The notes below the pieces were generated by a model. It worked only from the letters and a program-made list of their open reading frames with translations. It had not been told where the DNA came from and ran no database searches. A DNA stretch of 57,889 bases from Verrucomicrobiota bacterium (GTDB taxonomy: Bacteria; Verrucomicrobiota; Verrucomicrobiia; Opitutales; Opitutaceae), in assembly GCA_014584295.1 (NCBI GenBank), contig JACTNC010000029.1:1-57889 (forward strand), in the 5' to 3' direction. The first letter of the stretch is position 1; each line of letters opens with the position of its first letter. The position numbers and the translations under genes are program-made. Shown here piece by piece: positions 42,807 through 51,792 of this stretch.

Positions 42807-44903
42807 CTAGTTGTCACCCTCGCGAGAACGAAGACGCAATCGGCGGGGTGCGACGAGAGCGTGGAGTTGGGGCATATCGAAATGTTCGAGCAGGCCAAAG
42901 CAGAAGGCCTCGGGACACTTGGGAAGGGTGACATCCCGTTCGATCAATCGTTTGAAACTATCCAGCGCGCCCTGCAACTCGAGTGCGTCCACTGCATTCG
43001 TTTCAAGCGCCGCAGTGATTGTGGCAATGGTTCCTGTTCGTTCACCGAGGGCGCACAGTCCTACCGGCTGTCCTTCCCGTTGTGCAAGGAATCGGCACAC
43101 GGCCGCTGTCTGCGCGGCCTGAATTCCTAGTAGGCGTTCGCCGACGCAGGACAGCAACAATGCTAGCAGGAAATCCCGATAGCCCAGTGATGCCTCGCCG
43201 AAATAGAGGGGATCCATCGCCACTACCCTGGTCCGGTCGACCAGCAACTTTGCTGTCGTTTCGCCGAGTTGGTCCCTCCCGCCATCGGCCATGAGCACAG
43301 CCGTTCCACACGGCCTCTTGGGTACAAGCTCGACCGCTGGAACATCCCAGGTGTCTCCAACCCGAATCTGATGGTAAATTACCCGGACGCCATTGGGACC
43401 CGCACTCTCGCCGACGGTGCTGTCCCGCGCCGTGTACTCATGGTAGCGCACGATCTTGCGGAGATGCTCGCGTCGCGTCCGTTGCCAGCCGTCGAAGGCG
43501 GCTCCAACGCGGGGAATTTCTGGATCGTGCGGCAGGCTCTCCATGAGCTGTCGGGCAATCCTGTTGAAGGTGAGATTCTCGGTCGGCAGATCAACTTCCA
43601 ATTCCGACGTGCTCTTCATTTCGCCTTCTGCTACCGGAAGCTCCTGGCGAGGAAATCGGGGATCACCGTCTTGGAAATATTCGCCGATGAACCGATAGAG
43701 TGCTTCACGGTTCTCACGTCCGAAATTGTGCCCGATGGGCTCCGGATCCACGACCATGTTGTTATGCGCACGCAGACGATGTGCCGCGTGATACATCTCG
43801 TACACGGGTTCCGCGGCGCGCAACAATGGCGGCAGAGCGTGCCGTGTCTTGAAACAACACGAGTCGTTCGCGTTGAGAGTAATGAGCAGGGGCCGTGGCG
43901 CGACCATCGCCGTCAGGTGCGTATAGTCTACCACCGTCCCCATATCGCAGCACTGCTGCTCTCCGTCTCCGAGATCGGTATCGTACTCCGTCCGCGTGAT
44001 CAGGCTGGAGTATCCGGCCACCGGATTGGCCAGCGTGACCCGCGGGTCCAGCGCTGCGATGAAGATGGTCTGCCAACCGCCGCCTGAGGCGCCGTTCACG
44101 CAGACGCGCGCAGGATCGACATTCGGATGCTCAAGCAGGAAATCGAGAGCGCGTTTGAGCGTCAGGTAAAAGGGTGCCACACCACTCGTACCGCAGAGAT
44201 CGAGTTGCTGCATCCGGTAGTGTCTATCGGAGCTAAATAGCTGGCCGATGTCGGGCCAATCCGAAATGAAGGTAATCATGCCGCGGCGGACCAGATTGAC
44301 GCAGCGGGCCTGCATCGTTGGCCGTGACATGCCACCACCTGGGCCGACGTGCCCTTGCGTGCAAAAGACCAGCGGAACGCGGCCCTGCAAGTGCCGCGGC
44401 TCGTAGAGCAGACCCGGCATCCAGTATCCTGGCAGCACTTCGTAGCGGACCTTGCGAATGCGGTAGGCATCTTCCTCTATGACGTCGCTCCACTCGACCC
44501 TCGCCGGGGCGTCACGCCAGCTACGCGCCTCACCGGTGAAGATCACTCGCTCGAACATTTCTCGACGCAGGCTCCCGGCGTATGCTTCCCATTCCGATTG
44601 CCCGGAAGGCTTTGGCATTGGAGGTACACGTTGCGCGGCAAAAGCGCGTACCTGCGCCCCCGCCACGCCGACAGGCAGGATTCGATGACGCAATAATTCA
44701 GCAATGGAGCCAAGGGCCGGCTTGGAGGCTCTTGCTGGAAGCACGACTGCAGTGGCGCCCAGCAGTCCCGCCCCAATGAATTGTCGCCGACTGACGGACT
44801 GGGGGGAAGTTGACCTTGCTGAAGGGGAATTGTCTTGGGACGGTGAGATCATGGATGAACGTACGAAACGAGACGAAGCTCTTTGCGAGTGCGCCGTGGT
44901 CAC
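42807..44903 (-). CDS. Tat-exported alpha/beta hydrolase, acetyl-esterase-like
   Basis: Up to 698 residues. A twin-arginine signal (SVSRRQFIGAGLLGATAVVL) is followed by an alpha/beta-hydrolase domain with nucleophile elbow VNGASGGGWQTIFIAALDPR (Ser near residue 272), a likely acid in LLITLNANDSCC and a histidine in EPIGHNFGRENREALYRF. A second, weaker hydrolase-like half follows after about residue 430 (VPKRPCGTAVLMADGGRDQL). Homologues are usually labelled acetyl xylan esterase-like and remove acyl groups from glycans. A GTG at 44903 overlaps the stop of the upstream gene in GTGA; an ATG at 44852 is the alternative and also gives a good Tat signal. Confidence 0.82.
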   Translation of the reverse strand: MTTAHSQRASSRFVRSSMISPSQDNSPSARSTSPQSVSRRQFIGAGLLGATAVVLPARASKPALGSIAELLRHRILPVGVAGAQVRAFAAQRVPPMPKPSGQSEWEAYAGSLRREMFERVIFTGEARSWRDAPARVEWSDVIEEDAYRIRKVRYEVLPGYWMPGLLYEPRHLQGRVPLVFCTQGHVGPGGGMSRPTMQARCVNLVRRGMITFISDWPDIGQLFSSDRHYRMQQLDLCGTSGVAPFYLTLKRALDFLLEHPNVDPARVCVNGASGGGWQTIFIAALDPRVTLANPVAGYSSLITRTEYDTDLGDGEQQCCDMGTVVDYTHLTAMVAPRPLLITLNANDSCCFKTRHALPPLLRAAEPVYEMYHAAHRLRAHNNMVVDPEPIGHNFGRENREALYRFIGEYFQDGDPRFPRQELPVAEGEMKSTSELEVDLPTENLTFNRIARQLMESLPHDPEIPRVGAAFDGWQRTRREHLRKIVRYHEYTARDSTVGESAGPNGVRVIYHQIRVGDTWDVPAVELVPKRPCGTAVLMADGGRDQLGETTAKLLVDRTRVVAMDPLYFGEASLGYRDFLLALLLSCVGERLLGIQAAQTAAVCRFLAQREGQPVGLCALGERTGTIATITAALETNAVDALELQGALDSFKRLIERDVTLPKCPEAFCFGLLEHFDMPQLHALVAPRRLRLRSREGDN

Positions 44904-46240
44904 GCGACGAAATCCTCAGGCGAGAACTTGAGTTTCCGTTCTGCCGGGATAGCCTGGTTGACAGCGAGCACGGTCACCGCTGTGGCGAACGCATCACTGG
45001 CGGGGCAGTTGAGTTGCGCATTCTTTCGGATGGCATTGAAAAAATTTTCCAGATGCGGCTGGTGGATCGGCTTCCGCAGAACGACAGGGAGATCCCAAGC
45101 CGCAAGTTGTGCAGTTTCACGCACGTCGACGATCCCTCCGCTGCGTGCGGATTCAGCCCCCTCAGAACGGGAGATGATCTTGTCTGCGACATGGTGGTCC
45201 CATTCGGGTGCGCGCGGCTCACGATATACCTTGGTGTACTTCGGATTTTCGGAAATTTTCAGTGAGCCCTCATCCCCCATGAAATATTCGAAATAGCCTC
45301 CGCCGGCGCTTGTGGTGGTGAGAACGTCGTAGGTTGCGCGTACAAGGCCTTCCGGGGTCGGATATTCATAGACGGAAACGACGTTGTCATACCATTCTCG
45401 ATCCTTGTAGTAGTCGATGCCGCCGCTGGCGAGTACCGCCCGCGGGTTGGCGCCAAGCATCCAGTTGTAAACATCAATCTGATGTGCCCCAAGGTCGGCA
45501 ATGGGACCACCCGAGTACCTTTTGAACCAACGCCAGTTTCGAAACTCGTGCATGTTGGCGTATCCATATTGTTCCAGCTTCTCGTCGGGAATCCGGGCGG
45601 ATGGGGGAAATCCCAAGTCATCGGATACACTCCGGTGCCATTGTCCGGAAATGTTGGTCACTCGGCCGAGCAGCCGGGCTCCTCGAACGATCTTGTCGCG
45701 TGCGTGGATATATCGGGGATTGCTCCGTCGCTGATGTCCAATCTGCAGGAGCTTTTTTGTTTCGCGGGCTGTGAGAACCATCGAACGCGCCCCCTCTACC
45801 GTGTTTGACATCAGCTTCTCGCAATAAACGTGTTTCCCCGCCTTCAGTGCCGCGTTAGTGTGTTCAGCATGGCAAAAATCCGGTGTTGCGACAATGCAGG
45901 CGTCCAGGTCCTGCACCGTAGCCAGCATCTCTGCGTAGTCTTCGAATGGCTGCGCCACATGTCCGAATTTCTTGAGCAATCGTTCTGTACGGCCACGGTT
46001 GTATTGCCAGATGTCCACTACAGCCCGGAAGCGTACTCCTTGAATCGGAAGCGATGCATTCGTGAGGACGCGACCTTGTTCCCCACACCCGATGAGCGCT
46101 ACATTCAAGGTGTCACTCTTGGAGCCAAGAGTCTCCGAGCGAGAAATATACGGCGCGGACACGATCGCGACGCTCAACTTCACACTCGAACTCAGCAAAT
46201 TTCGACGCGTTAATTTGGAGGCGCCCGGCGAGTCACTCAT
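44900..46240 (-). CDS. Tat-exported Gfo/Idh/MocA family oxidoreductase
   Basis: About 446 residues from the ATG at 46240; a GTG at 46255 is possible, but AAGG 8 bases before the ATG looks like a ribosome site. The N-terminus LTRRNLLSSSVKLSVAIVSA is a twin-arginine signal. The Rossmann motif is LNVALIGCGEQGRVLTNASL. The catalytic-region lysine is in YCEKLMSNTVEGARSM, where the usual EKP is EKL. The conserved segment is GGPIADLGAHQIDVYNWML. A periplasmic member with retained NAD could make the 3-keto group for the downstream steps. It is coupled by overlap to the esterase gene. Confidence 0.9.
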   Translation of the reverse strand: MSDSPGASKLTRRNLLSSSVKLSVAIVSAPYISRSETLGSKSDTLNVALIGCGEQGRVLTNASLPIQGVRFRAVVDIWQYNRGRTERLLKKFGHVAQPFEDYAEMLATVQDLDACIVATPDFCHAEHTNAALKAGKHVYCEKLMSNTVEGARSMVLTARETKKLLQIGHQRRSNPRYIHARDKIVRGARLLGRVTNISGQWHRSVSDDLGFPPSARIPDEKLEQYGYANMHEFRNWRWFKRYSGGPIADLGAHQIDVYNWMLGANPRAVLASGGIDYYKDREWYDNVVSVYEYPTPEGLVRATYDVLTTTSAGGGYFEYFMGDEGSLKISENPKYTKVYREPRAPEWDHHVADKIISRSEGAESARSGGIVDVRETAQLAAWDLPVVLRKPIHQPHLENFFNAIRKNAQLNCPASDAFATAVTVLAVNQAIPAERKLKFSPEDFVA

Positions 46241-46330
46241 GGTATTGCCTTTCACAAATAAGTCATGTCGATGGGGGGTGATAGATTGAGTGAATTGGCT
46301 CGAGCTTTTGCATCAAGATTCCGGTTCACT

Positions 46331-47437
46331 TCAGGGATCCATCGCCACCCCGTTGTTCCAGTAATGGTACATTTCTTCTGCTGATGGAATTTCTGCAGGC
46401 CGGACAAGGCGGAATCCCACCCATGGCGCATTGGTCAGGTACCATACGCTCTTGGGAAGCCCTGGATCGTCCCGTTTCCAATCCAATCTCGAGGCTCCAC
46501 GGGCGGCGCTCCGCAGCCGCTCCGGTGGGTCGTGCCATGAACCGCCGCGAAGGACATGTGGGTATGGCCGGGTTGAACGCACCCAAGTTCCTGGAGCTGG
46601 ACCGTCTTTCAAATGCATGTAGGCATCCGGCAGATACTGATCCAGCGTCCATTCGGCCACGTTCCCGTGGACATCGTATAGCCCCCACGGATTTGGCTTG
46701 TGGGACCCAACGGGCGAGTATTGGGAGCTCTGGACGCAGGCGTATTCCGGGAGTTGGGCAGGATCATCCCCGAATGAATAAGCGGTAGTTGTTCCTGCCC
46801 TGGCTGCGTATTCCCACTCGGCTTCAGTAGGTAGCCTGTAGAAATGTCCAGTCTTCGCGCTAAGCCATTCACAATACTTCGCCGCGGCGTGGTGCGTCAG
46901 TGATGTGGCAGGGTAACCTTCGATACCCATTCCAAAACTTGGATCACTATATGGTTTTGTCGGATGGGAAACCGCATCAGGAGCATCGCTGCTCTCCGAC
47001 TCTCCGAGATCAGGAGCATACATGAACAGTTCATACTCGTCCCACGTCACTTCGCATTTCCCAATCCAAAATGCAGGGAGCGAAACCTTTCGACGCGGGC
47101 CCTCATCTGAGGTTCGACCCCGCTCCGTCTCCTCGCTGCCAAGGATAAACGTACCGGCCGGAATTGGTACCATGCCAAACTTCACGATAGTGCCGGGAAT
47201 CGACTCTTCGTAAGGTTGGCCTTGCTGTTGTTGAGCGCCTTCGCTGGCTATTTGTACAATTCGTTCACGAATCTTTCGCACCGCTTCAAGTTGAGAAGGC
47301 GGAATTTCTTCATCCGCTGGACAAGGGAGCGCGCTTAGAAGAAAAGACACCCAAAGTAAGCCGCATAAAGCAAAACGGGGTCGGGGCCTGATGCCGGCCC
47401 GCAATTGTAGTTGGAAGCGTGAGTTGCGTTCACTCAT
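46331..47437 (-). CDS. exported SUMF-domain (formylglycine-generating enzyme-like) protein lacking the FGE cysteines
   Basis: About 368 residues from the ATG at 47437. A signal peptide (ALCGLLWVSFLLSALPCPA) leads into a domain of the FGE-sulfatase family (VPIPAGTFILGSEETERGRT, VTWDEYELFMYAPDLGESES, YRLPTEAEWEYAARAG, GLYDVHGNVAEWTLDQYL, HVLRGGSWHDPPERLRSAAR, WVGFRLVRPA). In true FGEs the last part has two cysteines (RCAA and a nearby C) that bind copper; here they are replaced (LRSAARGASR), so it should not mature sulfatases. Related domains act as binding or oxidase-like modules. It starts 4 bases after the ApbE gene stop and is co-transcribed. Confidence 0.82.
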   Translation of the reverse strand: MSERNSRFQLQLRAGIRPRPRFALCGLLWVSFLLSALPCPADEEIPPSQLEAVRKIRERIVQIASEGAQQQQGQPYEESIPGTIVKFGMVPIPAGTFILGSEETERGRTSDEGPRRKVSLPAFWIGKCEVTWDEYELFMYAPDLGESESSDAPDAVSHPTKPYSDPSFGMGIEGYPATSLTHHAAAKYCEWLSAKTGHFYRLPTEAEWEYAARAGTTTAYSFGDDPAQLPEYACVQSSQYSPVGSHKPNPWGLYDVHGNVAEWTLDQYLPDAYMHLKDGPAPGTWVRSTRPYPHVLRGGSWHDPPERLRSAARGASRLDWKRDDPGLPKSVWYLTNAPWVGFRLVRPAEIPSAEEMYHYWNNGVAMDP

Positions 47438-47441
47438 TTCA

Positions 47442-48518
47442 TTATTCCGATTCCAAGCCTGGAGGCTTCCGACCAAAACTCTCATGGCGTTCAATACCGT
47501 CCTCCTGCTTGAAAATCCAGACGCGAACCGATTCTGGAAGGCAAGCAGCAATCGATTGATCCCTGTACAGGATCGTGCAGGCCGTCGCCCAAGCATCGGA
47601 TTGAGTTGCGTCTGGAGCGACGACCGTAGCAGCACATGACGCAGTCAGACCAAGGCCCGTGGCAGGGTTGATAATGTGGGAATAGCGGATCCCATTGATT
47701 TCTACGAACTGCTCCGAATCACCGGATGTTGAGATACCGACATTGGAAGCATTGATTCTGAGTTTCTTTGCCGAGGTAGAGCCAAATGGGGCAAGGTCTA
47801 TTCTCCAACTGGTTGTTCCCGGCGGCGGATTTCCAAGGGCAAGGTCGCCTCCTGCAGCAACCATCGCCTGTTTATATCCTCTTTTCATCAAGACTCCGAG
47901 TGCTTCGTCTGCCGCAAAGCCCTTGGCGATTCCGCCGAAATCAAACCGCATCCGTGGGGCAAGCAATGTGACTGTACGGTTGCTCGAGTTGATGTGTACG
48001 TTTTGTGCGCCGCAAGCGCGTCGGGCGATTGAAAGCTCGGACTCGGAGGGTAAGCGCCGTGTCCTCCGGGCTTCGCGCCAAAGGCCTACAAGTGGACCCA
48101 ATGTCACGTCGAATGCTCCATGAGTTCGCTCCGCAATTAGCCGACTTTGCTCAAGTATGTAGAAAAGGTCCGAACTTGCTGCGAAAGGGGTACATGGAGG
48201 GCACTTTTCGACACGCGAAATTTCACTATCGGGGTCATAATCCGAAAGTACCCGATTGATTTCTGCCACACGCTCAAACGCTGCATTTGCCGCACTTTTT
48301 GCTCCGTTCGCGTCTGACGCGAAGAAGACTAGCCGGAAGATCGTTCCCATATGCGGAGCAAGAAACTCGTAGCGCGAGAGGCTAGGGTGTTCCTTCGTTG
48401 GAGATTGAGAGCGAAGTGTTTCTCCCGGACAGAAAATCAAAATCAGCGCTAGGAATCCATGGATGCCTTCCAATACCCCAAGTCTGGACTTAGCCGACCA
48501 TGCCAAGTGCGAAGACAT
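47442..48518 (-). CDS. apbE: FAD:protein FMN transferase
   Basis: A 358-residue ApbE protein, probably exported (hydrophobic GFLALILIFCPG near the N-terminus). The family features are clear: PHMGTIFRLVFFASDA, SDYDPDSEISRVEK, AFDVTLGPLVGLWREARRTR, MRFDFGGIAKGFAADEAL, VAAGGDLALGNPP, RYSHIINPATGLGLTASCAA and DATQSDAWATACTIL with the Mg-binding residues. ApbE transfers FMN from FAD to a Thr or Ser of a periplasmic or membrane protein. It is 24 bases downstream of the exported FAD-dependent protein gene, so its target is likely to be a product of this cluster. Confidence 0.92.
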   Translation of the reverse strand: MSSHLAWSAKSRLGVLEGIHGFLALILIFCPGETLRSQSPTKEHPSLSRYEFLAPHMGTIFRLVFFASDANGAKSAANAAFERVAEINRVLSDYDPDSEISRVEKCPPCTPFAASSDLFYILEQSRLIAERTHGAFDVTLGPLVGLWREARRTRRLPSESELSIARRACGAQNVHINSSNRTVTLLAPRMRFDFGGIAKGFAADEALGVLMKRGYKQAMVAAGGDLALGNPPPGTTSWRIDLAPFGSTSAKKLRINASNVGISTSGDSEQFVEINGIRYSHIINPATGLGLTASCAATVVAPDATQSDAWATACTILYRDQSIAACLPESVRVWIFKQEDGIERHESFGRKPPGLESE

Positions 48519-48542
48519 CAGAACTTCGGCGGCCCAAGCATT

Positions 48543-51500
48543 TCATTTGTGACCGGTTGCACCGGCCACTCCTGTTTGACGCAACCATTCCCGCCAAGGT
48601 CCGGATTCCGCTCCTAGCTTCTGGCCCGTAATCGACTCAAGAAGGCGCCGCGCATATTGATGCACCAAAGATTGATCGGAATCGAGTAGTTCGACCAGCA
48701 CTGGAAGTCCGGAATGGTCACCTAGGGAAGCCAAGGCCACCGCCGCGTTGGTGCGGACACCCCAGGCGATTTCAAAGTCGATATTTTCATCCTTGATCTT
48801 AAGCGGACGTGCGACCTTTAGGAACGGGCGGATGAAGGGGATGGCCTTTGGATCGCCTATTCGCCCCAGAGAGGAAAGGAGGAATGACGCGAACGTTGCT
48901 GGCGAACCCCCGATTTGCGACGGCTGGCGGAGCCCTCGAGCGGTGCTGCCGAAGGAAGGGTCGGATGGTGAGAGTTTCGCCAGCATTTCTTCCATGAGTG
49001 GCGCGGCGGATTTCTCGCCGAACCTGCCAAGCAGAATCACCGACGTCCAGAAAAGCGGTACTGAGGGACGGCTACTCGCTCCTGAAAGCTTGAACTCGAA
49101 AGTCCGCTGGTTGCGTGTTTGAAGAAATCCAAGCAATGCGGGAATGGCGGACCGATCGCCAAGCAAGCCGAGGATCACTGCAGCCTCCTCCCGCACCTCA
49201 ATCTTATCCGCCGCCAATAGTGGTCGTAGAAGCGGGGCTGAGGGCGTTCCGGCCAGATAGAGTTGCACCATGGACTCTAGTGCATTTGGTGTACCCAGAT
49301 TGGCGACGTGGCCTTCGAGGGAAATTGGCTTGGCGTCCGGCGGAAATGCTCGCTCCCTTTCAACACGCCAGAAATCCTGCCGGTGCAGGGTTTCCAGCGA
49401 CGGTGCACCCCGTGTGTCAACGCCGGGCACATCCTTGGGCTCGAGGACACCCCGGCGGACGAGTTCCGTCTGGATGTCACGGATGGGCATTTGGCGCGGG
49501 AGTACTCCGAGTCGGGCGGACATGGCGGCAGCAACACCGGCGGCCTCGCCGAGATGTTCCATGTCCTGCTGCATGCGCGCAGCGGTCAGCATGTCATGAT
49601 CCGTCGAATAGGCCATTGCAGCTACCAGGATGCCATCGAGACCCCGGGGCAGGATACTGCGGTAGGGAATGGTTCCACTGATCGGTCGCCGCCACTGCCC
49701 GAGAATTGTCACCCAGTCCTGCGCCTCCTCGCTCATATTCGCGGAGTTCGGAAAGTGCGTGTCGTAGTTCGAGCGCCAGCGGCAGATGATGTCTGGAAAG
49801 ACCCGCTCATGCACTGCGTCATCGAAGGTTACCACATAGTCGCCGATCACGCGACGACTCTCACGAATGTTCATGCTGGGTGCTTCTGATTGATCCAGGA
49901 GGTAGGCGCGCGAGACATCGTGAAGATTCGTTGGGTCCCGCAGTGGTCCATGCTCGATCTCGTGCAGGAATCCGTCCGTGCTGCGGCCCTTTGCGGAGCC
50001 CGCACCTGCTGCGACCGCTACCGCGGCGCGACCGGTCGTGTCGATGACTACCTTAGCAAGGAGTACGTGCCGTCCGGCTGCGTTCTCTGTGACGACACCC
50101 TTTACTTGCGAACCTTCGACCACCGCTCCAGCGACGAGTGTCTGATAGTAGATTTGGACGCCTGCTGTAAGTGCCATTTCCTGCAACGCGTACTTCTTGT
50201 CGTCACCCGAGAAGCCTACTTTTTCCAGTCCACCAGGAAAGTCGGACTTTGTTAGCTTTATGCGCGCTCCCAATTCTTGCCGCAAGAGGCTCTTCGCCGG
50301 ATTGCCCCAATAGTACGAATTCACTCGGTTACTGCTGATCCCGCCCAAATTGGGCAATATTTCCAACACGGCAACCCGTGCTCCGCCTCGCGCGGCAGAG
50401 ATGGCAGCGATGGCACCTGAAGTACCGCCTCCTGCAACCACCACATCAAATTCGCCTCCCACTGGCAGTTGGCGAGCTGCCATGTGAACCAGCGGATACT
50501 TCCTATCCTGATCAATCCCTTGGAGAATTTCAGCAACGCGCAGTGATTGCATATTCTCTGACGGCAATGGATTTTTTGAGGCTAGGAGCGGCAGGTCCAC
50601 TGGACGCGTGGCGATTGCCGCTTCAACTGCGCAACGACCCGCAAGTTCACCGGTGCACACAAGCGATGCCAATCCCGCGAGGCGGTCATCTCCACCCAGC
50701 GTTCGACCAGCAACAAGAAGCCCCTCCACGCCTTTAGGCCGCACGGATGCGGAACGAGAATAATCAAGAGTGGATACTTCCGATTCAGTTAGCGGTTCGC
50801 GGCATGCCACGACCGGAACACGATCGAACCATGCTTCAAACGCAGGCGAATAGTCCTCAAACTTGATACCCTCGGTCTCCAAGTAATCGCGGAGCAAGAA
50901 ACTGGCAGCAAAAGTGCGTGCTTGGCATTTCGACAAATCAACGGCGAAGTCCGGTCCCACTTTGGCTTCAAGTGCGAGTTCGATAAAACCCGGATGAACC
51001 ACGACCTTATTTCCTTGGAGGCCCAAGCGAGCGGGTACCGACCGGTTACCCGGTGTCAAAGCGGTATTTGGAGCGATCGCAATGAACCGTCGCGCGGTAT
51101 TGTCCCCTTTCCAGGTGCGCACGAAACGAGCGCCGGCCGACGCGGCGAGACGTGCGTCCTCGGTCGCATCAATCACTATTGGAGCAAGCGCGACCTGCCT
51201 TCCATCGCGGCTGGAAAAAATCACACCCTGCACGCGCCCGCCTTCGCTCACAACGCCAGTGGGCTGCGCAAAAAAATAAGGCGTAATGCGCGGTTGGGCC
51301 ACAATCTTTTGGACCAAAAGATTGCGCAATCGCTTCGGATCGATGCGATTGCCGCGTACGACCCCTTTCTTGCCCATTTCTTCAATCAGCGCGCGCGCCA
51401 GCGGGAGCGATGCTGGAGGAACACCTTCGATGGTGGTACAGTGATCCGTTGCCGTCAGTTCCTGTCCATAATAGTTTCGGCTTTCCAGCAACACAACTGA

Positions 51501-51752
51501 GCGTCCCGCTTCGGCAGCACGAAGCGCCGCAACGACTCCAGCGACTCCGCCACCAGCCACGACAACATCTGCTTGCGCGATCACTGGCAAATCACGCGCG
51601 CTTTCCGTTATGGTCGCACTCACATCGGAAGATTGACCCTGCTGTGCAGCTATGGCGCTGGAGACTCCAAGCGAGTTGAATAGCGCCGCAAGCAACGCGT
51701 AGATGATTGTCTGCACTGCTTTGGCTGGAGGTTTGACCGTATGATTTTTCAT
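48543..51752 (-). CDS. exported tandem FAD-dependent oxidoreductase with HEAT repeats
   Basis: A 1069-residue protein with a signal peptide (IIYALLAALFNSLGVSSAIA). It has two complete FAD-binding units of the FAD_oxidored (PF12831) type. The first has DVVVAGGGVAGVVAALRAAE, then GRSVVLLESRNYYGQELTAT at about residues 61-110. The second has DVVVAGGGTSGAIAAISAAR, then GARVAVLEILPNLGGISSNR at about 430-475. Each ends with a conserved tail such as GLLVAGRTLGGDDRLAGLAS and GILVAAMAYSTDHDMLTAAR. From about 800 to the end are HEAT-like repeats. Likely a periplasmic dehydrogenase. The last residues, GVAGATGHK, resemble part of an ApbE flavinylation site. Confidence 0.87.
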   Translation of the reverse strand: MKNHTVKPPAKAVQTIIYALLAALFNSLGVSSAIAAQQGQSSDVSATITESARDLPVIAQADVVVAGGGVAGVVAALRAAEAGRSVVLLESRNYYGQELTATDHCTTIEGVPPASLPLARALIEEMGKKGVVRGNRIDPKRLRNLLVQKIVAQPRITPYFFAQPTGVVSEGGRVQGVIFSSRDGRQVALAPIVIDATEDARLAASAGARFVRTWKGDNTARRFIAIAPNTALTPGNRSVPARLGLQGNKVVVHPGFIELALEAKVGPDFAVDLSKCQARTFAASFLLRDYLETEGIKFEDYSPAFEAWFDRVPVVACREPLTESEVSTLDYSRSASVRPKGVEGLLVAGRTLGGDDRLAGLASLVCTGELAGRCAVEAAIATRPVDLPLLASKNPLPSENMQSLRVAEILQGIDQDRKYPLVHMAARQLPVGGEFDVVVAGGGTSGAIAAISAARGGARVAVLEILPNLGGISSNRVNSYYWGNPAKSLLRQELGARIKLTKSDFPGGLEKVGFSGDDKKYALQEMALTAGVQIYYQTLVAGAVVEGSQVKGVVTENAAGRHVLLAKVVIDTTGRAAVAVAAGAGSAKGRSTDGFLHEIEHGPLRDPTNLHDVSRAYLLDQSEAPSMNIRESRRVIGDYVVTFDDAVHERVFPDIICRWRSNYDTHFPNSANMSEEAQDWVTILGQWRRPISGTIPYRSILPRGLDGILVAAMAYSTDHDMLTAARMQQDMEHLGEAAGVAAAMSARLGVLPRQMPIRDIQTELVRRGVLEPKDVPGVDTRGAPSLETLHRQDFWRVERERAFPPDAKPISLEGHVANLGTPNALESMVQLYLAGTPSAPLLRPLLAADKIEVREEAAVILGLLGDRSAIPALLGFLQTRNQRTFEFKLSGASSRPSVPLFWTSVILLGRFGEKSAAPLMEEMLAKLSPSDPSFGSTARGLRQPSQIGGSPATFASFLLSSLGRIGDPKAIPFIRPFLKVARPLKIKDENIDFEIAWGVRTNAAVALASLGDHSGLPVLVELLDSDQSLVHQYARRLLESITGQKLGAESGPWREWLRQTGVAGATGHK

Positions 51753-51792
51753 TACCGATTACGTGCTACTTACAGCGGGCGTAGTGCTGATT

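Noticed and set aside
46331..47437. Active sulfatase-maturing formylglycine-generating enzyme
   Set aside because: The two cysteines needed for copper binding and catalysis are absent from the C-terminal motif region.
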